Of a stretch of DNA of 64,000 bases, positions 1-10,700 are shown one piece after another; the stretch's first letter is position 1; the number at the start of each line of letters is the position of its first letter. The notes below the pieces were generated by a model that saw only the letters and a program-made list of their open reading frames with translations, ran no database searches and was not told where the DNA came from. The DNA comes from Anisodus tanguticus (lineage: Eukaryota > Streptophyta > Magnoliopsida > Solanales > Solanaceae): contig CM067546.1 of assembly GCA_034509755.1 (NCBI GenBank), positions 32,882,383-32,946,382 on the forward strand. The letters run 5' to 3'. Position numbers and translations under genes: made by a program.

Positions 1-348
1 CCATGAGATCACCATGTAGGAAAACATTCTTTACATCTAACTGATGAATATGCCATGCTTTTGAAAGAGCCAAGCTAAGTACAATGCGAATGGTAGCTGG
101 CTTGACCACTGGACTAAACGTCTCACCACAATCTACCCCAACATACTGAGTCTTACCATCACCCACAAGCCGCGCCTTATATCGGGCAAATAAACCATCT
201 GAATTTTCTTATGAGCAAAAATCCACATAGACATGATTATATTAATACCAGATGGAAGGGTTACCAACTCCCACGTCTTATTATCAATAAGAGCATTATA
301 TTCGTCGGTCATAGCAATTTTCCAATTCGGGTCATTTAAGGCAGACAC
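1..348 (-). pseudogene. Copia reverse transcriptase, N-terminal fragment (element D)
   Basis: Translation on the minus strand gives the start of a copia RT domain (motif LNDPNWKIAMTDEYNALIDN, then a TWELV block), followed after a frame change by the typical [12 protein letters not shown] block close to the left edge. That last motif contains the first catalytic Asp region of RT. The YVDD box would lie outside the window. The frame shifts near 180-200, so this is a broken copy. It would have copied element RNA into cDNA inside virus-like particles. Confidence 0.85.
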
Positions 349-408
349 AAGATTACGGGGTAAGGGTGATTTAGAGACATTAGAATGTAAATTAAAATGT
401 CTTTTGAT

Positions 409-2065
409 TTAAACACACCCCCATTGACTACGAGTGACCGGTCTGTGGCTTGAGGAAGAATTGGGCGAATTTTGGGAATTTTTTGGGCTCGGGACGGAGG
501 ACGGCGGCGGGCGGTGGGCTCCGCTCTGCGGCCCAACACGGTGAACAGGGACTGGACTAGTTGCGGGAGTGGGCTGGACTGGACCTGAAACAGGCCTAGT
601 GAGTATACTGGGTACTGTCGTCTGTGACGGGGCAGTGGGGTCAGCGGGCAGTGGGTCCGCTGGAGAATTTTGAGTGCGGGAGACGTCCGAAAAATAGTGA
701 ATAATATACGGGGATATACAATCATCCAAAAAATTATACGAACTAGGCACGAGAGTATTAACTTTAGCAAATGGAAATTGGGATTCATCAAAAATTACAT
801 GGCGATTAATGATGATTTTATTAGAGGATAAATCAAAGCATTTGTAGCCACGATGATTAGACAGAAAACCCAAAAACACACAGGGAGTAGACAGGGCCTG
901 AAGTTTGTTAATTGTGGTGGACGGGAATAACAGATAACACAAACACTCAAAAACCCGAAGACGTGAATATGAAGGAATTTTATTATAGAAAATTTGAAGG
1001 GGAGAAGAATATGTCAAACCTTTGGAAGGAATTATGTTAAGGAGATAGGTAGCCATTTGTAGAGGATGATACCAAAAAGATGGGTGTACAGAAGCATGAA
1101 CTAATAACGTTCAGACAATGTTATTTATGAAACGAATTTTGTGTTCGGCTTTCCCATTTTATGAAGACGTATGAGAACAAGAAAAACGAAAATTGTTCGT
1201 ATTATTAGCACAGAATTCCTGAAACACCCCATTGTCATATTCTTTGTCATTATCACACTGAATATTTTTTATTTCCCATTCAAATTGGGTTCTAATGAAT
1301 GCTCTAAATTTTAAGAAGACGGAAAAACTTTTTTTTCGCTATCGGAAACGTCCATAAAAACTTAGAATAATCATCAAAAAAGAGAACATAATACCGATGA
1401 CCCAAAGAACTAAGAACAGGAGACGTCCATAAGTCGCCATGAATAATATCAAATGTCATTAAAGTATGAGAATTTGAGTCTACAAATGGCAACCTAGCAA
1501 TTTTTCCTAAAGAATAAGACTGACAATTTGGAGTACTATTCGTACCCTTACATGAAATAAAATTATTTTTATCTAATGATGACAAAATAGATGATCTCGG
1601 ATGACCCAAATGAGCATGCCACAAGGAAGGAGACAAGGCTGCAAAGGTGGATGACAAGGCTTGACACGATGGACCGGAACTGGGTGTGATAGGATAAAGA
1701 TCTCCCCTACTATCATACCTCATGAGATGACTCCCCTTCTTGAAATCCTTCACAGAGAAACCAAAATGATCAAATTCAATAGAAACAGAATTGTCAGTAT
1801 TTAATTTACGGATAGAGACTAAGTTTTTAATCAATTTGGGGGCATGTAGGGTGTTTTTCAAGATAAGAGGTGGATGAGGGGGAGATAAAGTTTTATGACC
1901 ATAACCACGAATTGGAATAGAATTACCATTACCAATAATTATGCCGCGAGGGTTGCTCAAATTGGAATAAGACGAGAGCGTACCTGAATCGGATGTCATG
2001 TGGGTAGTGACATCGGTGCCCATATACCAATTTGGGTTCGGAGGATTTAAATCAAGCGTGTGCAT
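409..2065 (-). pseudogene. Copia protease, pre-integrase and integrase region (element D)
   Basis: The part at 1304-2065 holds the aspartic protease followed by the pre-integrase zinc-binding block. The part at 409-1300 continues the integrase core and its C-terminal region (CVFLGFLSNHRGYKCFDL). The usual protease active site after WYM (DTGA) reads GTDV here, so the catalytic Asp is lost. In the zinc-binding block HxxLGH is present, but the second Cys of the CxxC pair is Tyr (CQSYSLGK). A frame break separates the two parts around 1300. These changes show that the copy is inactive. Family assignment is secure; exact domain limits are approximate. Confidence 0.85.
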
Positions 2066-2350
2066 TGCGGCTTCGATGTCGGTAGATGTAGGTGCCGCTA
2101 CGTGATGGGCCTGCGGAGGCCGAGGCCCAAGTACCCCTGCTTGCTGCCTCAGCCCAGACGACTGGCTGTATGTGGTCTAGGTAAAATTGGGCCTGGACTG
2201 CTGCTGGGCAGCCCATTGCCAGTGGGACGAAATTTGACTGGGCCCAAAATGTGGATGTGGGGCCCACTGCCACTGCATATGGGGCCACTGTGGGGCCCAG
2301 AACTGCTGCTACTGCTGACCACCGCGAGGGCCCCTACCGCCACCACCATT

Positions 2351-3133
2351 CTACCGGCTGCCGCCGCGGTTTTTGCCATTATTTTTCTTATTTCCACCCT
2401 TTTTTCCGCCACCTTTGTTGCGGTTTTGGCCCGAGTTGTTGGAACTGGTAGGATAAACCGTGGACTCGGTCATCATGACTATGTGACTAGCATCGGTAGC
2501 CGCTCGTTTTGCCATTCCTGCTTCTTCGAGTGTAAGCATAGAACGAGCCTGATAAAATTGCGAAAGCGAATTGCTTTGCCGAAGAAGCGTTCCAACACCA
2601 TTATAGGCCTCGGAGAGGCCGGAAACCATTTGGAGGACCAAACGATCATTCGAAACTGGCGCGCCAACGTTGCGAAGTTGGTCCGCCAATTCCTTTAATC
2701 TTTTGCAATAAGCCGAAACGCTAGGAAAATCTTCCATATTGACGTGGGAGAACTCATGCTCAAGAGTAACGACTCTAGAATTTTGATTATCTTGGAATAT
2801 ATCACGCAGTCTATCCCAAGTCGCTTGTGCCGTAGCCTCATGCTCAATAATATTTTGCAAAAGGTCGGTAGAAATTGTTGAATATATCCACTGGAGGACT
2901 GTGGCATCAAGAGTCGCCCACAACTTAGGATCATCCTCGCGTTTTGGCACCTATGTATCCTCAGGAGCCGTGGGGATTATGTGATGGATGACTTGATGCG
3001 ATCGTGCGTGAATTTTGAACAGTTAGGCTCACGTCGCATATTAGACGTTTTCTATTTCAAGAACAAGAGGGATGCTATTCTTGATGTTAGAAACTGTAAG
3101 GGCAGGATGAAACGTGTTCCGGGATGTAGACAT
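2351..3133 (-). pseudogene. Copia gag nucleocapsid protein, interrupted (element D)
   Basis: The ATG at 3133 starts a gag-like frame with the motif PALTVSNIKN, interrupted by stop codons, including a TAG just upstream of 2950. The longer open part (2351-2950) has the plant UBN2/gag pattern: LQWIYSTIS, AWDRL-type and [13 protein letters not shown] motifs, ending in a Gly/Lys/Asn-rich basic tail. No complete CCHC knuckle is visible. Gag packages element RNA. The same domain appears in elements B and C of this window. Confidence 0.8.
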
Positions 3134-3289
3134 ATTGATATAATAATATGTGATTGAGGGATTTGGGAGAAAATTTTTTGGGATGAGAGGAGAGACAGTC
3201 GGGCACGAAATCCGAGAAAGAGAGTTCGGAAATCGAGGCAGATCGCCGGTAAAGGGAGGAGGTCGACGGAAATTATGAAGAGAGGAATA

Positions 3290-3448
3290 AAAATATTATG
3301 GTAAGTGTACAATACTAATTACATTACAACATTACCTAAACTAGGATACTAAATCCTACCTAAACTACACGGTACAAAGGGGGAAAATCCGAGAGCCACG
3401 AGAGCCAAATATACACAATATACACATGTATGTTATGTATATTTAACA
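3290..3448 (-). repeat. Probable 5' LTR of element D
   Basis: Upstream of the gag start, reading on the minus strand, a segment begins TGTTAAATATAC at 3448 and runs for about 160 bp towards gag. Its layout resembles the short LTR of element B, and its position fits. The inner end is uncertain and no tRNA-Met primer site is recognisable next to it. The partner LTR is outside the window, so the boundaries cannot be tested here. Confidence 0.4.
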
Positions 3449-4635
3449 CCTGTCATTAAAAGAAAAGAACTTATCTTTCTGATTCTCCCTTTTCGATTCA
3501 TTTACTTTCAAAAAAGTTTTAATCCAAACATCAACAAATTCCTTGGCAAAATTTCTGTAGTATTTCTATTTGGAATACAAATCTCTTAAGAATGTTTACT
3601 TTTAAAAAGCTCTATAATTAGTATTACATATATGTTCAGTTGTAAAGGATTTGAAATATAAATTATTCTTTTGATAGAAGTGCAAATTTCAGAGATTAAG
3701 TTTGGAACCAAAAATTTAATTAAGCTCCACCTCGAAAAGTAATTTTTGAGGATTGAATAAAGAGAAATTGATTCAAATGGTCTCTTAAATTCAAGAAACT
3801 GATTCAAATGGTCCCTTTAATACTATTGTGTTTATCCAAAATACCTATTTTTATATCCAATATTCTCATCTCCCCCTGAGTATTAGTATAATTGACCTTC
3901 TTTGATTAATGATTATACCTAATTCCATTATGATCAATAATTATTTTGTCAAACAAACGTGCTAAATTATACTCTCTACTTCTCATAATACACATATTAA
4001 TATGTGTCCCCTTATGTTATTTTAACAAAGGAAATAGCTAATCTTCCCTTTAATAATATAGTATTTATTAAAAATATATATATATTTTTAGAAAATGAAC
4101 TATAGTCACACTCACCCCTCACTGTAACAACATTCTATATAACAATATCTTTCTATAACAATTAAGTTTTTTTCGGAGCCAATTTTTTTGTCACATTTTA
4201 CCTCTATAACAAATTTTTACATATAACTACATCCATCTTTATAACAGTAAATTCTTTGTAAAATAACCCTTCAATAACAATTATCTTTTTCTTGGTAATA
4301 TAATAATTAATTATCTTTATAAAAATAAAATCTAAAAAATTATCAATAATAGTGTGGGTTATCTCTTGTGTGATTTGCTTACTGTTGAACATAAACATGA
4401 TTTATCATGTGCGCCCTCGAAAAGTAGGCTTGTGGAATCCATTGTCATAAAGAAAAAAGAAGATATACTACTACTTATTGTTAAAAAGTATTATATGAAC
4501 ATATATTTTTATTTTTAAAAAGTTTTTTCTTCATTATATAAAGTGTGATAGATTAAATTTAGAATTTGACAACTAAAGGTAAAAACTTAGATTTTATGTC
4601 TTTTTTTAAGTCTATAACAACAAACGGTTTGACTC
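3449..4635. other. AT-rich intergenic region upstream of the deacetylase gene
   Basis: No convincing coding region is visible. Around 4090-4270, and again near 4610, there are several repeats of a CTATAACAA-type phrase, which resembles a decayed TIR element of the kind common in Solanaceae. No clean termini or duplication were found. The last part carries the promoter of the downstream gene. Confidence 0.5.
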
Positions 4636-4644
4636 TATAAAATA
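4636..4644 (+). promoter_or_regulatory. Candidate TATA box of the N-acetylornithine deacetylase gene
   Basis: TATAAAATA lies 58 bp upstream of the chosen ATG at 4702, a normal distance for a plant core promoter with a short 5' UTR of roughly 30-40 bases. It is the only good TATA match just upstream. This is inference from position and motif; the transcription start is not visible. Confidence 0.5.
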
Positions 4645-4701
4645 CTCAATAAAATTCCTTCCTAGGTTTGCACTTTGCACCACTCCCATTTTGCTACATC
4701 A

Positions 4702-7700
4702 ATGGCTACTACTAGTACAACTTCAGTAAAGCAGATTTTAGGTGATCTAAACAAAGATTCATTCATAACCCTTTTAGGCAAACTGATTGGTGAGTCCAAA
4801 TATGTACAGAACAACCCACCTGAACTTATCCCGGAAGAAGACAGAATTGTGAATCATGTTCTTGAAACCCTTCTTCCTTATAGTACTACCACTGGTGGTG
4901 GCCCACTTGTTATCAATCATGTTACTTATAAGCCTAAAAGGGGTAATCTTATTGTGGACTATCCTGGTACTCAGCCTGGAAAAATCTTGTCTTTTGTTGG
5001 TATGCATATGGATGTTGTCACTGCTAACCCTTGTGATTGGGTATGTAAATATAATTTTGTTAGCCCTTTTTGTTATTTTGAATTTATTGTGTAAAGTTGG
5101 TTGCTTTTTTGCTTATGGTGGTTGTTGTTTTTTTTTTCTTCTGTTTGATTGCTTTTTATGTTGGATTGTTTTCTTATGGTGTGTTAAAGTTTGTGCTACT
5201 TTGCTTTATTGTCATATGAATGTGTTTAACGGGATACCTAATGCAGAGTTTAAAGATGTTTATTTGACTTATATGAAGTATTTTATTTATATTTATATAG
5301 TAGTGGAAGAAAAAATTAAGATTGTGATTTGATGAGTAGATTGATAGAGAACGCTCAACATCGAAAAATTCAATAGTTTAAAATTTGGAAGACAGAAAAA
5401 TGTCATGGCAGTTTCTGCATTTCTACACAGATAATCCAAATACTCTTTCAGAAGAATTTCCAGTTTTTTAATCAGACACTGAAGCTACATCCTTATTTTT
5501 CCTTGTGCCGAGAGTCTACCGGAAACTGCCTCTTTACCTTGCCTCCTAAGGTAGAGGTAAGGTCTGCATACAATCTACCCTCCCCATACCCCACTTTGTG
5601 GGATTTCACTGGTATGTTGTTGTTGTTACAATGAAGCTACATCCTTATAGCTAATTTTAAAACTCCTCCACTAGATGAGAGGGAAGAGAAAGACAAAAGT
5701 GATAAAAGTAACCATCATTTCAGTAGGTGGAGCACATGATACACTCCTCCTGTTCAATTACTATGACTGATGGGTGTGTATTCACTTGGTTAATTTAAAT
5801 TTAAATGACGTGGTAATCACTGCTTTTGCTTGCCTTAACATTTTTGTAAATTATGCTCCTTTAAAGGTCGGCAGTGATAGTGGTCTCTCATATAACGGTA
5901 AAACAATTTTGTGCGCAGGAATTTGATCCCTTTTCATTGAGCATTGATGGTGATAAACTTCAGGGACGTGGAACTACTGATTGTTTAGGTCATGTAGCTC
6001 TTGTCTCTGAGCTTATGAGGCGGCTGGGAGAGACAAAGCCACAGTTGAAATCCACAGTGGTTGCTGTTTTCATAGCCAGTGAAGAGAACTCATCTATCCC
6101 TGGGGTTGGTGTTGATGCACTAGTGAAGGATGGATTGCTTGATAAGTTAAAGCAAGGCCCTCTGTAAGTAACTGTATGCTATGGTATCAAGTTTCACTGC
6201 AGAGACATAGTGAATGAATTTATTTATTTTGTTTATTCCTCTACATAGATTCTGGATTGACACAGCGGATAAACAGCCATGCATTGGTACTGGTGGCAGT
6301 ATACCGTGGAAACTCCACGTAACTGGAAAGCTTTTCCACAGTGGTCTGGCCCACAAGGTACTTTTTTGTTTTTCTGTTTGACATCTAAGCTCTTCAAACT
6401 TAATTTAAACTTAATGCCCCATCTTGTTGTTCTAACGAGAGATTCCATTGCAATATAAAAGACGAAATTAGAGAAGAAAAAGTAATGATCCAGATAGGAA
6501 TTTGTTTGCACGAGATTATAGTCGTGTTGGATTTTTATCTGTGTGACAGATCCTATTATTCTCTTTTTTCCCAAATTGACTTTGAAAAACAATAGAAACA
6601 TCATTGCATATGCCGATATCACTTTCATTAGCTCCTTTTATCTCCACTATTATGAATGGTAATCACCATCTTGAAGTGCTTGTTAAACTTCCTTTAGTTA
6701 ATCCTAACAATAATTAGAGGAAGGCTTTCTATAAAGAATGTTGACAGAAGATTCAGAGTTTTCTGATGCCAAGACAAAAAGACAAGAGTTTTTTTACCCA
6801 AAATTTTAATGTTTGAGCTCTGTTGGATGATTGAGTTCCTCATTTAGATTCAGATATTCTATTTTGCCTTGCTGCTAGTGTATATCTGAATATTTATATC
6901 TTCTTAAAATGTACTATCCTAGGTTGAGTAGGCAAGTAGGTGTAAGAGACATCAAGTTGTAAGTATTGTGTTGTTTATCCGCTTGATGTCTCTTGAAGTA
7001 TTCCATGACCTATGATGATTGTAGCCCATTGTTTATTAGTAAACACTCACTTATTTGGTATGATGAAGTCAATCCACTGTTTGTAGCTGGCTGACTTTCA
7101 TTATCATTTCCCAGTCGATATAACAGAATTCATGGCTTTCTACATTAACTCTACAAGGAGATTGCTGGATATCTGTTTGAGGCTTAGAGCTGCTTTAGTT
7201 AGATAGGCCTTTGACATTGTCGGATATTAGTTAGTGAAATGGAGATCACCAAAATTTTAGGATCTCTGGAGCAGCTATTCATCCAATGCTAATACTCATG
7301 AATCCTTTAGGCCTTAATAAGAATTTATCTGGCGCCAAAATCACCGCATAAAGAGCTGTTTTATGCTTTTTGCTGAGCTATAGAATGACTTGGAAAATAA
7401 TTCATAGAAGCTCTCCTTGGTCATTTTTTTCTTCCAGACGCCCAAGTCTTTGCTCCATGCTATCAAATCTCCCATGATCTTTCCAAATTGTTTGGCTAGT
7501 TTTTCAATCTGGCGTTCGTCGGTCCTCCCTATTGGCTTGTTCTATCATTTGGTAATGGCTCTTTCCTCTTGGTCCTTCTGTTTTCTCCATGTTGTTCCAA
7601 AATTATTTGTTAATGAGTTTGGAATATATGTAGATTACCGTTTTTTAGCTAGGACGAATACCTTTCATTTTGCAAAGCATAGTTATAATAGAGGAGTACC

Positions 7701-10700
7701 ATAAATCATTCCGGCTATCAACCATGTGGGTATTTATGAACCTACCAACATCCAAAGGCATTTTCGTGCATATGGCATAGAGAAGTGCTACCTTTGGTGT
7801 GTAAATATCACAAGAATTTGAGTTTGGCTGCAATCTACCGCCAACAAAGGTCAAGAGTGGCCTGTCATAATAGCCTACGTTCTTGTGAAGGAGTTTACTT
7901 CTTTGTCTTTTGACATTGTATATCCAATTTGCTCCCCTTTGGCTCCTTTCTCTAGATGCATCGAGACTCAATGCATGGCTAGCTAAGAGAATAGTTTTTG
8001 AATCACAAATGCATCTAGAGAAAGGTCTGATGCATCTGTAACACCAACTTTTTAGGAATTTTCATTGACATTTAAATAAAGAAAAAGGAACCACCTTTGG
8101 AATTTGATGGCAAGAAACCCCTCTCCACCAGTCTGAGCCGCTGGAAAACCTCACCACCGACCGGTTTTCATTCTTCTAACTTATCTTATCATTCAAAAAC
8201 ACACCACCAAAATGCCTCCTAAGAAAAATCAAACAAATGAATGATCTCCTTTAGGAAATTGGTCCCAAAAGAACTCAAATAGCAAATCAATGCCTCAAAA
8301 ATGAATTCATTTCAAAGACGATATGGAAGTTACCAGTTTTTAAAAAAATATATGGAAGGTGGAACAAGTTCATAGCTTGGGTCATCCGAGATTACAAATG
8401 GGATAATTTGCATACCCACCACGTGATTATATCCTTGAACTAGTGATGGAATTTTATAGATCTCAACCCAGCAACAAATACTTCTGTCCTTATCAAAAGA
8501 AAAAAGCAACAAATACTTCTGTGATGAGAGGCCTTCCAATTGATTTCTCTACTCAAACTATCAATGGGCTTCACTGTCTTGCATAGGCTGATGACAAAGA
8601 CTCAAGGTGTTTTCCTGACAATCCAATTTGGGAGGTAGTAAAGGCGGACTTATGCCCAAGAGGAGCAAATTGAATATACAATGTTGAAAGACAAAGGAGT
8701 GAACTCCTTCACAAGAACATAGGCTATTATGCTAGGTCGGTCTTGACCTTCGATGGCAGTACATTGCTTTCAAGTTCAAATTCTTATGATATTTACATAC
8801 CAAAGGTAGCATTTCTCTATGCCATATGCATGAAAATGCCTTTGGATGTTGGTAGGTTTATAAATATCCACATGGTTGATAGCCCGAATAATCCTATTGT
8901 GGGAAGTTTATGGTACCCCTCTACTATAACTCTGCTTTGGAAAATGAAAGGTATTCGCCCTTGCTAAAAAACAGAAATCTACATATATTCCAAATTAGTT
9001 TGGAAAATATGGAGAAGACATAAGGACCAAGAGCCACTGCCGAAGGATAGAACGAGCCAACAGTGATGACCTGTTAAGTGCTAAATTGAACAATTTGGAA
9101 GGACAAATGAGAGGTTTGATAACATGGAGCAAAGAATTGGGTGCTTGGAAGAAATAATTGATCATGGATTTTGAACGACTGAGCATATACCGATACAATA
9201 TACCATCTACAAGTCGTCCATGATGTGGGCTTTCTCAAATCTGGTGATGAGGCTTCACAAGAATGCCAGATTATCCTCCATTGGGTAGATCTGGCCACCA
9301 CCCCAATCCCGATGTTCAATGCTCCTGCTGATTTTCAAACATGAGACAACAACCTGAGATTTCACAGCCACAATCAACTGTACCAATATTACCCAGATCT
9401 GTTCTTCTTCGTTGATCTTTGGACAATCTTTCATGTTGAAACTTAGCCTCCAACCTCCATTTTTAGTGTAAAGATTTTGGTAGGAGCTAATATCTCTCGA
9501 TAATCTCCGGATCTTCTGTCTCTCCATTTATCTCTAGCTTTTTAAGTCTTGTATGTGCATTTGTCATTCTTAGAAAACTTAGTATCTTTGTCACCTTTTT
9601 AAATCCAAAGTACCTTAGACCATTGTTGCCGTGCTATTTATTCATATTTGACAATATATTTGATCTCCATCCGTAGACTTTTGATTCATCAACTCTAATT
9701 TCTTCCCCTCTAAACTGCCAGAGTTTCTTGCACTCCACTCGACCAATTTAGCTCTCAAAATCTCAGTAGCTTTACTAATACATAATCAAGTGTACCATGT
9801 ATGATGAAGGAGTTCCCCCAATCTTCTACTTTCTCTGCGAATCCTTCAACCTCTAGCCACCAGCTTTTAAATTTAAAGTATGCTCTATTATTAATAATAC
9901 CTTCACCCGACTGGAGTAGAACTGGATTGTGGTCAGCCTTGAGTAAAAAAAAGCAGTGGATTGTGGTCAGAAACTATTCTATGAAGTGTGGACTGCTTGA
10001 TGCGTCTGAGAATAAGAATCTATCCAACTTTGAAGAAGTTTGATGATTGTTTCCCTTCATCCAAGTATACATACCCTTAGGGGTCGTTTGGTTGGGGAAC
10101 AAGTTATCCAAAAATGATAATAGCGGCATTATAATACAAGGATTAAATTATGACGAGATTGTAATACTTTTTATCGTAGATGTTAGGTTCATTGAACTAA
10201 AATGGGATATACATGGGTACAATATAAAACATGTTTTTGGTGTAGACTACATTAATTGGGATAAACTTTTATTTCCAATTTTAATCTTGTCTTCTTTGAA
10301 AAACTTTGGAGAAGGACAAATGTGTCATTTTGCTGTTTTATCCCACGTAATGTGTGGTATAAAAATAATACCACAATAGTGGTATCAACAATCTCGGGAT
10401 TGCTAATCCCAGAATAAAAAATTGTACCAAACATGGGATAAAATAATTCCACCATTTATCCCGAGATTATAATCCCTTATTCCGTCAACCAGTTGACCCC
10501 TTAGTGAATGGTGGATCTATTAATTGCAAGTCCTCTATACATTCTGTTGCGGCTCCATCTGTCTGATGCATACGCATTAAAATATTTGCATACTACCCAA
10601 TGTCCAGCACATAATCCTCTATTACTGCATTTCCCTCCATAGGTCCTGCCCTTCATTTCTACAGTTGGGTCATATACTCCAGTAAGATGCCAAGAAAAAC

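Larger units (their letters stand above)
1..3448 (-). mobile_element. Ty1/copia LTR retrotransposon D, 3' part outside the window
   Basis: Reading leftward from the likely 5' LTR near 3448 come gag, protease, integrase and the first part of reverse transcriptase. The PR-INT-RT order defines Ty1/copia rather than gypsy. The RT is cut by the left edge of the window, so the RNase H domain and 3' LTR cannot be seen. Frames are broken by stops and shifts, so the copy is not autonomous. It belongs to the same broad short-LTR family as elements A, B and C in this window, judged from matching gag, pre-integrase and integrase wording. Assignment to an Ale/RE1-like lineage is inference. Confidence 0.9.

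Noticed and set aside
4856..5332. 158-codon plus-strand frame overlapping exon 1 of the deacetylase
   Set aside because: It runs in another frame through exon 1 into the intron. The low-complexity Leu/Phe/Cys translation comes from T-rich intron DNA.
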